DNA from: JBBDIP01 sp040880305
GTDB lineage: Bacteria; Bacillota; Sulfobacillia; Fermentithermobacillales; Fermentithermobacillaceae
Direction: 5' to 3'
Assembly (NCBI GenBank): GCA_040880305.1
Contig: JBBDIP010000060.1
Span: 1 to 56,639 of the forward strand
Length of the DNA: 56,639 bases
Made by a program: the position numbers and the translations under genes. The notes below the pieces were generated by a model. The model was not told the DNA's origin. It made no database searches and was given only the letters and a program-made list of their open reading frames with translations. Shown in pieces: positions 49,715 through 56,639 of this stretch. Each line of letters opens with the position of its first letter. Within the stretch, counting starts at the first letter, position 1.

Positions 49715-50508
49715 GTACAAACATCGATCGCTGCTTAGGGGACATAGAACGTCTCATAAAGAGAGGGGAACTGCTCCTGCTGGCCATGCAGGCGGAGAGT
49801 AGTCCATCCGAGTTCAAGGAAGCCTGTGGCACCAAGGCCGACGAAATCATGGCCAAGCTTCCGCGTTTCGTCGAGGAGTATCAGCCATGGTATTCGGAGG
49901 CAGAAGCAGTAGTGCGGCAACTGCTTCCCAATCGGTTGGCTGACTTTGTACGCTTCTACGGAAAGCCGAAGGGACGCAAAGAGATAACCTGGGAGAACTA
50001 CCGCATTGAAGACTACCTGCAGCATCTTACCGTAACTCGTGGATATGACCGAGTTAAGCTCGTCGGGCCGGAAGCCGCAATTCCCCATTTTCAACAGCAA
50101 CTGAGCATTGTTAAAACCGCGAAGGGGCGACTCAAGAGTTCCCTATTTGATATCCGTCAGCTTGTTCAGGCGGATCTGTTTGAGTCTCAACTTGAGGCGG
50201 CCAAAGCTCTAGCGAACAATGGTTACCTTCGTGCCAGTGGTGCGTTAGCAGGAGTTGTTCTTGAGGAGCACTTAGCGCAAGTGTGTGCGGACCACGGGCT
50301 GAAACTTAAGAAAGCGGCCCCCACCATAGCCGACTATAACGAAGCGCTCAAAGCTGCAGACGTCGCCGATACTGCAACGTGGCGTTTCGTTCAGTACTTG
50401 GCGGATATCCGCAATCTCTGCGATCACAAGAAAGCTGATGATCCGACGCAAGAGCAGATCAGTGATTTGATCGGTGGGGTATCGAAAATCCTCAAGACTC
50501 TAATCTGA
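49711..50508 (+). CDS. HEPN-domain protein, probable defence effector
   Basis: 265 residues, all helical. The C-terminal third (about 165-265) has the pattern of abortive-infection-type HEPN domains. YLRASGALAGVVLEEHLAQV is followed by YNEALK, and then by IRNLCDHKK, whose Arg234 and His239 form the Rx4H ribonuclease motif. The N-terminal 150 residues are unknown and contain a coiled region and RGYDRVKLVG. The GTG at 49711 has GGGGGTG upstream and overlaps the stop of a leader ORF. It lies 325 bases after qatD and may act separately or as an accessory. Assignment is from the motif and helix pattern only. Confidence 0.7.
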   Translation: MSTNIDRCLGDIERLIKRGELLLLAMQAESSPSEFKEACGTKADEIMAKLPRFVEEYQPWYSEAEAVVRQLLPNRLADFVRFYGKPKGRKEITWENYRIEDYLQHLTVTRGYDRVKLVGPEAAIPHFQQQLSIVKTAKGRLKSSLFDIRQLVQADLFESQLEAAKALANNGYLRASGALAGVVLEEHLAQVCADHGLKLKKAAPTIADYNEALKAADVADTATWRFVQYLADIRNLCDHKKADDPTQEQISDLIGGVSKILKTLI

Positions 50509-50811
50509 GGATGGTTCCTACTCTTTGGCCACCTTGGCCACCTTGGCCAGCTCGCAATGCAGCTCATTTCGGGGCTTTCCCTCTCTAGGGCGGACCTGAA
50601 GGCGGACCCTCAGAGGCATCTCGCCGACCTTGTGCACTCGGCGACGTGGTTCATGGGTCTTCACACCGTCTGGCGGCGTTCCTCGCAGATAGCGTGATAC
50701 GGAGACCTCTCTGCTATCTTCAAGGCTTAAGTGAGATATGCAGGTATTTGTGAAATTCCAGTCGCAAAACGCCAGGCACCGTAGTTTGGCGGCGTAGGCC
50801 CAGTGGGACAG
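50509..50811. other. Intergenic region without a supported gene
   Basis: No open frame here has a ribosome site and a recognisable product. A 42-residue frame from the ATG near 50559 (ending at the TGA at 50695) has plausible codons but no known similarity. The region starts with a short tandem repeat. Confidence 0.5.
50525..50549 (+). repeat. Nine-base tandem repeat
   Basis: TTGGCCACC occurs twice in full and once in part (7 of 9 bases). It contains the palindrome TGGCCA. Too short to assign a role. Confidence 0.7.
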
Positions 50812-51225
50812 TCAGGATCCCAGGTAGGCTCTGATCTTTGCGCTCACAGCTTCCGGCTGATCCGCATTCACAGCATGGCCGGCGCCATGGATAATCTCTG
50901 CCTGGAGATGAGGGCAAAGCTCACGGGCATGCCGCACCGCCGACTGTGCATCGTAGGGCAACTCGTGATCTCCCACGAGCAACAGGGTGGGAACTGCGAG
51001 TCCCCCAATCTCTTCGTCTGTGAACTCCGGCCGAAACGGCGTGCGAGAGCGGAGCCCCGGGATTCCTGTGACGAGCTGCATCAGTTCAGGGTCACGAGCG
51101 GAATACCCTTTCAACCTATCTGAAGACCCCATCGAGTGCTCTTTCGCTGAGTGTCCAAGTAGAGAGCCCGCGGGCATCTTCAAGCTGTGGCTGAAGACCA
51201 GGACGCGGCTTTTGTCCCTCAGCAC
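50812..51225 (-). pseudogene. Alpha/beta-hydrolase C-terminal fragment
   Basis: The last 100 residues (from about 51114 down to the stop at 50812) look like the C-terminal part of an alpha/beta hydrolase. FTDEEIGGLAVPTLLLVGDHE holds the acidic catalytic position, and IIHGAGHAVNADQPE the catalytic histidine. The nucleophile elbow and the rest of the N-terminal half are absent. Upstream sequence in frame is not recognisable, and no good start is seen. A truncated remnant is the likely reading. Confidence 0.7.
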
Positions 51226-51451
51226 GAATGGTCTAGGGGAGAATGACCTGAAAGTGCTTCGTTTGGTGGCTATCAGACTGGCCAGTATTACCAGGGTGGA
51301 AGTGGTTCAGAGGCCGGATATGGACGCAACCGGAGTAATCCTGTACCTTGTTGACGGCGGGGAACTGATAATCACGGCTGGTGTGATCCGCGCTGGTAAC
51401 GTGACCAGAGACTTGCGCGACTTGGCAGTGGCGGTCCAGCGGTGGGAATAG
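51212..51451 (+). CDS. Hypothetical small protein
   Basis: About 79 residues from a TTG at 51212 with AGGA upstream. The segment VILYLVDGGELIITAGV and the amphipathic ends look like coding sequence. There is no known family. It overlaps the 5' side of the hydrolase fragment on the other strand by a few bases, so it could be the remnant of a longer gene. Confidence 0.35.
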   Translation: MSLSTNGLGENDLKVLRLVAIRLASITRVEVVQRPDMDATGVILYLVDGGELIITAGVIRAGNVTRDLRDLAVAVQRWE

Positions 51452-51560
51452 CCTCCGCATCGCGTACCTTAACGGCATCCTCGGCATTGAACTCCTGTTC
51501 CTGCGTAGCCGAACCCGCGCTGGGGGCGCTTCGTTGGCATTGCCACTGGGAGGCACGGGT

Positions 51561-52430
51561 TTGCACTATAGAGAAGTGAAGGGAATCCTCTCGCCGAAGA
51601 ACGGCATGAACCTCTATCGCGGGTGTACCCATGGCTGCATCTACTGCGACTCCCGGAGCAAGTGCTACGGCATGGAGCACGACTTCGAAGACGTGGAGGT
51701 AAAGCGTAACGCGCCGGAGCTTCTAGAGGCCGCGCTGCGCCGGAAGCGCGCCCGCTGCATGATCGGCACCGGCTCCATGAGCGACCCGTATCTGCCCATA
51801 GAGGAGAGCGAGCAACTCACAAGGCGGTGTCTGGAGATCATCGACCGACACGGCTTCGGTCTGTCTGTCCAGACCAAGTCCGATCGTATCCTTCGTGACC
51901 TTGACCTCTTGAGGAGCATCAACCGGAAGACCAAATGCGTTGTGCAGATGACGTTGACTACCTTCGACGAGGATCTGTGCAGCCTAGTTGAGCCCAACGT
52001 CTGCGGAACCAAGCGGCGCTTCGAAGTTCTTAAAGTGATGCGGGACGAGGGCATTCCCACGGTGGTTTGGTTGTCGCCTATCCTGCCGTTCCTGAATGAT
52101 ACCGAGGAAAACCTTCGCGGCGTCCTGAGTTACTGCATTGAGGCGGGGGTGCGCGGCGTGCTTTGTTTCGGTAGCGACGTGACGTTGCGCGAGGGTGACC
52201 GGGAGTACTTCTACGATAGGCTGGACGAGCACTTTCCCGGCATGAAGGAGCGCTATATGCGGACTTTCGGAAACAGCTACGAGTGCACCAGCCCGAACAA
52301 CCCCAAGCTGATGGAGCTACTGAGGAGCGAGTGCCGTGCTCATGACATAATGTGCTCGCCCGGCGAGATATTCGCATACCTGGATGAGTTTCAAGACAGG
52401 CAGTCCGGAAAACAGTTTCAGTTGTTCTGA
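51561..52430 (+). CDS. Radical SAM protein, SPL family
   Basis: 289 residues. The iron-sulphur motif CTHGCIYC (Cx3Cx2C) lies at about 22-29 within GMNLYRGCTHGCIYCDSR. Further family markers are MIGTGSMSDPYLPIE, VQTKSDRILRDLDLL and VVWLSPILPFLND. The closest group known to me is the spore photoproduct lyase-like (SPL/Rv2578c) family. Most of its members lack a proven reaction and the true lyase's extra cysteine. TTG at 51561 is chosen because GGGAGG precedes it by seven bases and relatives start the same way (HYREVKGIL); an in-frame TTG at 51534 lacks a site. Confidence 0.9.
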   Translation: MHYREVKGILSPKNGMNLYRGCTHGCIYCDSRSKCYGMEHDFEDVEVKRNAPELLEAALRRKRARCMIGTGSMSDPYLPIEESEQLTRRCLEIIDRHGFGLSVQTKSDRILRDLDLLRSINRKTKCVVQMTLTTFDEDLCSLVEPNVCGTKRRFEVLKVMRDEGIPTVVWLSPILPFLNDTEENLRGVLSYCIEAGVRGVLCFGSDVTLREGDREYFYDRLDEHFPGMKERYMRTFGNSYECTSPNNPKLMELLRSECRAHDIMCSPGEIFAYLDEFQDRQSGKQFQLF

Positions 52431-52594
52431 CTGGGCGTTGCCGCCTACCTCTGCAACTTGACGATGTGTCTGTGCGCCCCATCTGCATCTGCCCTCTGAA
52501 TGGTCAGCGCCTTTGTAGTCCACTGTTCACGGACGAATGCCGCTCTCCTTTGAACCGACGGCCTATGAAACCGTCAGATCACATGTGTGGGTGA

Positions 52595-52625
52595 GCCGAC
52601 GAGGGATGCCCCCTCGGGAATCGGC
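52595..52625 (+). promoter_or_regulatory. Hairpin in the leader of the lipoprotein-sigma operon
   Basis: GCCGACGAGGG (52595-52605) pairs with CCCTCG (52611-52616) and, after a GGAA bulge, TCGGC (52621-52625). It lies about 50 bases before the lipoprotein start. No T-run. It may be a leader structure or a weak terminator of the upstream gene. Confidence 0.4.
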
Positions 52626-52677
52626 GTGAAGTGAGAGGCGCGTTGTCAACTTCAAGAGACCGGGAGGTGGCGCTACG

Positions 52678-53331
52678 ATGAGGTTCCTAGCGGCAAAAAG
52701 GCAGTTGTGCCTGGTTGCGGTGACGCTCTCGCTGGCCGTTGCTCTCTCTGCTTGCAGTTCGCGTGTGGTGCTGAAATCCATTCCTGCGGAAGTGATACCG
52801 CAGGAGCTCAAGGATAGCGTCCAACGCCATGGCACCTATGCGAGACCACTTGTTTCGAACGTCGTGTGGCGCGTGTATGAGATCAAAGATGGGCGCCTGT
52901 TTGCCGCCTGCACGTTCGTTCAGGAGTATGCGCCGGGCGTGGGAACGGGGGACATGATGTACTGTGTCTGGACATCGAACCTCGATGAGGCCGGCCACAT
53001 GACTGGGCCGATGAGTATCGGAACAGGCTCTTTCAGGTCAGGTGAGGCGTTCCAGGGAGGGCATGGAGGTGGAGACTGGCTGTCGGATACCGGTGAGCGA
53101 ACATACTCCCTGATAGCGGGGGGGTATTGTCTCGACGGTCGAGTGAAGGCCATCCAGGGCACGACAACCGAAGGGCAGACTGTGAAAACAAAGCCTTCAG
53201 GCGGCTTCTGGGCCCTGGAGCTGTACAACGCCGGTCCAACAGAAGCCTGGGCCAAGATTTCCGGCATTGACTGGCGTGGTAGACCAATCGTTGACCTGGA
53301 AATCCGTCCAAGACCTTGGGAGGGTTCATAA
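52678..53331 (+). CDS. Lipoprotein of unknown function
   Basis: 217 residues with a lipoprotein signal: basic RFLAAKRQ, hydrophobic LCLVAVTLSLAVAL, lipobox LSAC with Cys26. The mature domain is beta-rich, with an acidic and Gly-rich loop (GGHGGGDWLSD near 128-138). The C-terminal part (FWALELYNAGPTEAWAKISG) resembles extracytoplasmic beta-sandwich domains, but I know no family. ATG at 52678 with GGGAGGTGG. Its stop is 58 bases before the sigma factor start, so it may belong to the sigma/anti-sigma operon. Confidence 0.75.
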   Translation: MRFLAAKRQLCLVAVTLSLAVALSACSSRVVLKSIPAEVIPQELKDSVQRHGTYARPLVSNVVWRVYEIKDGRLFAACTFVQEYAPGVGTGDMMYCVWTSNLDEAGHMTGPMSIGTGSFRSGEAFQGGHGGGDWLSDTGERTYSLIAGGYCLDGRVKAIQGTTTEGQTVKTKPSGGFWALELYNAGPTEAWAKISGIDWRGRPIVDLEIRPRPWEGS

Positions 53332-53389
53332 CCCGGCCACGGAATCTCGGTACCACAGGGAGGCGTCTCCATCGCGCCGAACCGCCAAC

Positions 53390-53917
53390 TTGCCGCGAGA
53401 AGTAGCTGAGGATCTATACCTCAGATTCTATGATTCCATCTTTCATCAGGTCTTCCTGGTGACAGGCGACCGGGATTGCGCGGTCGAAGCCACGCAAGAA
53501 GCCTTCCTCCGGGCGTTTGAGCAGTTCAACACTCTCCGGGAACCGGAGAAGTTTCCCGCTTGGGTAGGGTCAATTGCGATCAACTCCGCCACGGATACCT
53601 TGCGGAGAAGAAGGCGAGAGATTCCGTCAGATGCGGAAATGCTTGACGCCGCAGGTCAGCAGCAAGCTGCTGATGATCCAGAGGGGCGGATCTGCCATCT
53701 TGAGCAGATCCAAAGCCTTACCGAGGCCATTCAGAGGCTGCCGCTCGATTCACGTGCGGTCATTGTGATGTACTATCTACAGGAGCAGGGCGTTGCCGGT
53801 ATTGCGAGATCACTTGGCATCCCTGAGGGAACGGTGAAATCCCGCCTCTATCACGCGAGATCGCTCTTGCGGCGGTTTGTTGAGCGGGATCCCGAGCGGG
53901 ATGCGATCAGCAACTAG
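53390..53917 (+). CDS. ECF-family RNA polymerase sigma factor
   Basis: About 175 residues. Region 2 is at LYLRFYDSIFHQVFLVTGD through AVEATQEAFLRAF and FPAWVGSIAINSATD. Region 4 is at IQRLPLDSRAVIVMYYLQEQ and IARSLGIPEGTVKSRLYHAR. Together they fit sigma-70 ECF (RpoE-like) proteins answering envelope signals. The start is uncertain: the frame runs open well upstream, and the TTG at 53390 is chosen as just before the conserved region. No strong ribosome site is in place, so coupling to the lipoprotein gene is possible. The anti-sigma gene follows. Confidence 0.9.
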   Translation: MPREVAEDLYLRFYDSIFHQVFLVTGDRDCAVEATQEAFLRAFEQFNTLREPEKFPAWVGSIAINSATDTLRRRRREIPSDAEMLDAAGQQQAADDPEGRICHLEQIQSLTEAIQRLPLDSRAVIVMYYLQEQGVAGIARSLGIPEGTVKSRLYHARSLLRRFVERDPERDAISN

Positions 53918-53968
53918 GATGGGCCGGTCAGCCTTGGGGATTGGGAGTTGCAGAGGGGGCTCACCACC

Positions 53969-54682
53969 ATGAGTGAAGATCGATTCGACTCTAGGGATAC
54001 AGCGATTAAGCAGGCCCTATCTACTCTTGTGGACGAGATGCCTACGGCCGGCAAGTCGGAAGGCTGGGAGCGAATCGAACGGACGCTCTACCCAAGAACG
54101 AAGGGTTCGAGCAGTGCCTCGCGGTGGCGAATCGCATTGGCCTCTGTGGCGCTCGTTGCCGCTTTGATCTTCGGTCTCTCACGGATTCCAGAGGTCAATG
54201 CATGGGGCTGGAGATTGCTGTTCGCTTCCAGGGACCTCCGGGAGATCGCATGGGAGCCTGGCGCTGGCCTGGATAGCATCTTGGGCACCCCACTTAGGGT
54301 GCTTGTCGTCGACCCAAGCTCCTCCGAGTGGGCTCTTCAGGCTATTTCGCTGGACCTCCGCGATGATGTTGGCACTGTGGTAGCGCTCCGGTATAAGGAT
54401 GTGACAGGAGCGGTCTTTACGTTGCGCGAGACGCCGGCCGCTGGCAACTCTGAGACTCCCAACTTTGATGCTCAAGACCCTAGTCAGTTCCTTCTCAAGG
54501 TGGGCCGTTCAAATGTCGCATTCTTCCTTCCCGGTCCCGGACTAGTCAGTGCGTCGTGGGTCACAGACGGACTTCAGGTGGAGGTCTGGGGCAGTGGGGG
54601 AATCCAGACACTAGTGAAATTCATCGAGAGTCTTGTACCGTATCCTCCGCAATCGCAACCGGGGAAATCGTCTACAACGTGA
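53969..54682 (+). CDS. Membrane protein, probable anti-sigma factor
   Basis: 237 residues, with a cytoplasmic N-terminal segment (about 1-55, opening MSEDRFDSRDTAIKQAL), one transmembrane helix (IALASVALVAALIFGL, about 59-76), and an extracytoplasmic beta-rich domain. Position after the ECF sigma gene and the single-pass layout suggest an anti-sigma factor. The usual zinc-binding ZAS motif (HxxxCxxC) is not present, so it would be of another class. ATG at 53969 with GAGGGGG nine bases upstream. Confidence 0.75.
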   Translation: MSEDRFDSRDTAIKQALSTLVDEMPTAGKSEGWERIERTLYPRTKGSSSASRWRIALASVALVAALIFGLSRIPEVNAWGWRLLFASRDLREIAWEPGAGLDSILGTPLRVLVVDPSSSEWALQAISLDLRDDVGTVVALRYKDVTGAVFTLRETPAAGNSETPNFDAQDPSQFLLKVGRSNVAFFLPGPGLVSASWVTDGLQVEVWGSGGIQTLVKFIESLVPYPPQSQPGKSSTT

Positions 54683-54981
54683 GCTGCTGCGATCTCATAT
54701 GCCGTTGCTGCCCGGCGGGACGCGGAACTTGATGGCCTCGCCACCTTTCGAATGTTCCTCGCTGACAGGATGATACGGAGACCCCCAGTCAATCCTCAAC
54801 AGTTTTGCACGCCAAGCAGTACTTTCTCACCTCAAGGGCCCAGACTGCTCTTGGACTGAGGGCAACTTCAGGAAGCCGGTACACACTATTGGATGGGGGT
54901 AGCGACTGGTCTTCACCTACGCCTTCCGGGATTTTCAGGCACTCTCGGGGATACGGATGACTGGGCTAGGCGGTACTCATT
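54683..54981. other. Intergenic region without a supported gene
   Basis: No open frame with a ribosome site or recognisable product. CTCGGGG (54944-54950) could pair with six of the seven acceptor bases of the adjacent tRNA-like 3' end, but the space between is too short for a whole tRNA. Confidence 0.5.
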
Positions 54982-55009
54982 GAGGGTTCAAGTCCCGCTC
55001 CCGACACCA
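54982..55009 (+). other. tRNA 3'-end fragment, probable attachment site
   Basis: The T arm and acceptor end of a tRNA are recognisable: GGG-TTCAAGT-CCC (T loop at 54987-54993), then TCCCGAC, a discriminator A and CCA (55007-55009). One T-stem pair is mismatched and no anticodon arm precedes it. Fragments like this are left at one end of elements that integrate into tRNA genes, and a tyrosine integrase gene starts 120 bases away. Confidence 0.65.
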
Positions 55010-55131
55010 AATCCTGAATATCGAGGGTTTCGCCAAATGGTGGAGCCCTTTTTATTTGGCGGATGACCACGCGAGCGTTTGGGTGTGGCAGCACCTCTTT
55101 AACTAAACCACAGTTGAGGAGGGGTTCTATA

Positions 55132-56064
55132 ATGGCTAAGGTGATGAAACTGCGCAAGGCAACTCCCGCGAAGACCTGGGCCAGCGCCCTTGAGGAATAC
55201 CTCTTGTTCAAGAAAGCCCAGGGTCTTCGTGACATCACGGTCAAGGGCCACCGAGACGTGATGGAGTTGTTCTTCAAGCGGCATCCTTCGTGCTGGCCCG
55301 ATGAGGTGAAGGAAGCAGTCTACAGGTTCATGGGTGAGGATATCAAGCCTGGTACGTTCAATATCCGGCGCAACTACATGCGGCAGTTCTTCGCATGGGC
55401 AGTGGGTGAGGGCTGCATTGAACAAGACCCAATGGTCGGACTGAAAAAGCGAAAGGATAGTGGCCGGGTGGAGTGCCTTGATGAAGCTGAGGTGAGGCGA
55501 CTGATTCTTCTACCTGACAGAAGCACGTTCGCAGGATTACGCGACTACGCGCTGCTATGCTTCGTACTCGATACCGGTGCCAGGCCTAAGGAAGCGTTCT
55601 CGTTACGGATCGCGGACTTCAATCTTCGCTCCACAGAAGTCACTATAACGTCTGAAGTAAGCAAGACTGGAGTGTCAAGAACGCTGCCGTTGTCACCCGT
55701 CACAGTGCAAGCGGTGAAGATGCTGATAGGGGTTCGACATGAGATGTGGACTGACGAAGTGCCTGTGTTCTGCAGCGCAGAAGGCACGCCACTTAGGAAC
55801 GACACTTGGGGAGACAGGCTGGAGCTATATGGGGATAAGTTGGGTGTCAAGATTCACCCCTACATGCTAAGACACACCTTCGCCACTCTATTCCTGAGGG
55901 CGGGAGGCAATGCGCTGGCGCTGCAGAGGATCATGGGACATAGCAGCCTCAACATGACCAGACTGTACGTTCACATGAATAGGGATGATCTGAAGGACCA
56001 GCACATGGGGGCGAGTCCGATGCAGAGGATAGCGGGGAAGGGAGCAAGGATGAGGGGATTGTAG
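55132..56064 (+). CDS. Tyrosine recombinase/integrase
   Basis: Site-specific recombinase of 310 residues. An N-terminal SAM-like core-binding domain (about 15-105, WASALEEYLLFKKAQGLRD) precedes the catalytic domain. The catalytic residues are visible: Arg in DTGARPKEAFSL near 150, Lys in SEVSKTG, HPYMLRH near 242-248, GHSS near 270, and the nucleophile Tyr in TRLYVHM near 279. ATG at 55132 with GAGGAGGGG upstream; upstream in-frame ATGs lack sites. It lies beside a tRNA 3' fragment and is followed by a good terminator, so it is probably the integrase of an element extending to the right of the window. Confidence 0.95.
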   Translation: MAKVMKLRKATPAKTWASALEEYLLFKKAQGLRDITVKGHRDVMELFFKRHPSCWPDEVKEAVYRFMGEDIKPGTFNIRRNYMRQFFAWAVGEGCIEQDPMVGLKKRKDSGRVECLDEAEVRRLILLPDRSTFAGLRDYALLCFVLDTGARPKEAFSLRIADFNLRSTEVTITSEVSKTGVSRTLPLSPVTVQAVKMLIGVRHEMWTDEVPVFCSAEGTPLRNDTWGDRLELYGDKLGVKIHPYMLRHTFATLFLRAGGNALALQRIMGHSSLNMTRLYVHMNRDDLKDQHMGASPMQRIAGKGARMRGL

Positions 56065-56090
56065 CTAAGTCGAAGAGTCAGTATTGATAG

Positions 56091-56117
56091 AGCCGTGGTG
56101 ATGAGCCACGGCTTTTT
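56091..56117 (+). terminator. Intrinsic terminator of the integrase gene
   Basis: AGCCGTGG (56091-56098) and CCACGGCT (56106-56113) form an eight-base stem with a seven-base loop, running into TTTTT (56113-56117). It lies 27 bases after the integrase stop. Confidence 0.92.
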
Positions 56118-56639
56118 GTCTTTCAAGGGCCGTGGATATCCTTGAGAACGGCTTCTAGGGCGCTCTTGCCGTATTGACGCTTCCTGAGGGCAACCGGCCA
56201 TCGCTATCTGGACATGGCGCAATACGTAGGCTGGCGGCTGAGTCGGGTTACAGGAGAGGTGTGTGCTGAACAGTTGGCTGCGGGCTAACGGACCACAAGT
56301 TTACAGAGGGCGGAATGCATTTTAGAGCAGGAGAAGGACTTAACCCTAGCTACCTGTGAAGTAACATTTGAGTATTGTGTCGATTCCGAACTATAATGAG
56401 GCCAGGGAATGCAGGAGTTGGGCAACTCGTGATTTCTGGCAACGGGCAGATCCCCGTAATTTGTCGTCCTCAATCGACGGACTTAGTTTGAATGCTTCTG
56501 GCTGCTAGAGGAGTTTGGACACCAGTCAGACAAGTGCAGAATGAGAAATGTATGGACGTGATGGCGTGGGAAACATCATCAACAGGAGGTGCGGACAAAA
56601 ACCTGGACTCGAAATGAGACAGGAGGATGTCCGTGTACA
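56118..56639. other. Terminal region without a supported gene
   Basis: No open frame here has both a ribosome site and a recognisable product. A short frame ending near 56286 (HRYLDMAQYVGWRLSR) has a coding look but no identifiable family. The last bases contain GGAGG-like sites that may serve a gene beyond the window. Confidence 0.5.

Noticed and set aside
50695..50707. 13-base sequence TGATACGGAGACC also found at 54771-54783, as a possible element boundary repeat
   Set aside because: A shared 13-mer is expected many times by chance in a window of this size, and flanking bases differ.
54944..55009. Complete tRNA gene
   Set aside because: Acceptor pairing is possible, but only 31 bases separate the acceptor strand and T arm, the anticodon arm is missing, and the first acceptor pair and one T-stem pair mismatch.
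1..56639. CRISPR array or rRNA genes
   Set aside because: No regularly spaced direct repeats and no rRNA-like conserved segments were seen on either strand.

Overview
The window reads as a high-GC, anaerobic member of the Bacillota (Clostridia/Limnochordia-like). This is an inference from gene content: Rex, a methylmalonyl-CoA carboxytransferase/B12 mutase cluster, an HspR-DnaK-GrpE operon, an Hpre_diP_synt_I-type membrane protein next to Rex, GH4 glycosidases and a small protein resembling spore-coat-type DUF2642 domains. Strong GGAGG-type ribosome binding sites and many GTG/TTG starts fit this. A run of ten N at 34805-34814 shows it is a draft or metagenome assembly.

Layout. (1) 1-7138, mostly plus strand: the end of a LolD/MacB-type ABC ATPase, a small membrane protein (minus), lgt, a large PAS/GAF/HD-GYP/GAF/GGDEF protein, a CCA-adding-type nucleotidyltransferase that looks leaderless, an Hpre_diP_synt_I membrane protein and rex. 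(2) 7163-10889: carboxytransferase mmdA, a 49-residue accessory protein, biotin carrier, cobalamin-binding mutase subunit and meaB, i.e. part of a propionate/methylmalonyl-CoA route. (3) 10886-19289, minus: an oligopeptide ABC operon (oppABCDF order) followed by two FtsX-type permeases. The binding protein OppA is circularly permuted: its C-terminal lobe follows the lipoprotein signal and the usual N-terminal lobe comes after. (4) 19.5-22.8 kb: a foldable non-coding stretch, then hspR-like, dnaK, grpE. (5) 22.8-23.8 kb: a HEPN/MNT toxin-antitoxin pair. (6) 23.8-30.4 kb: a sugar locus with a BadF-type kinase, two GH4 enzymes, a PIG-L deacetylase and a GPH symporter, resembling a PTS-free version of chitobiose catabolism.

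(7) 30.5-33.4 kb: mnmA, a CBS-CBS-ACT protein whose ribosome binding site lies in a hairpin, a secreted coiled-coil protein and a decayed transglutaminase-like gene. (8) 33.4-39.9 kb, minus: an OmpR-type two-component pair, a 26-residue small protein, an ABC-2 exporter, a NarL-type two-component pair whose regulator is frameshifted, and a ferredoxin remnant. (9) 39.9-44.2 kb: an MBL-fold hydrolase, a MocR-type regulator overlapping a DASS-family permease, and rlmH.

(10) 44.2-56.6 kb is accessory. Directly after rlmH lies a complete-order Qat anti-phage system (qatABCD), with a single in-frame TAG in qatA. A HEPN-domain protein with a tiny coupled leader ORF, gene fragments, an SPL-family radical SAM protein and a lipoprotein/ECF sigma/anti-sigma group follow. 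The window ends with a tRNA 3'-end fragment beside a tyrosine integrase, the signature of an attachment site.

The items most worth following are the permuted OppA, the interrupted Qat system, the PTS-free chitobiose-like locus, and several cis-acting RNA or promoter elements. No CRISPR array, rRNA or complete tRNA was seen.
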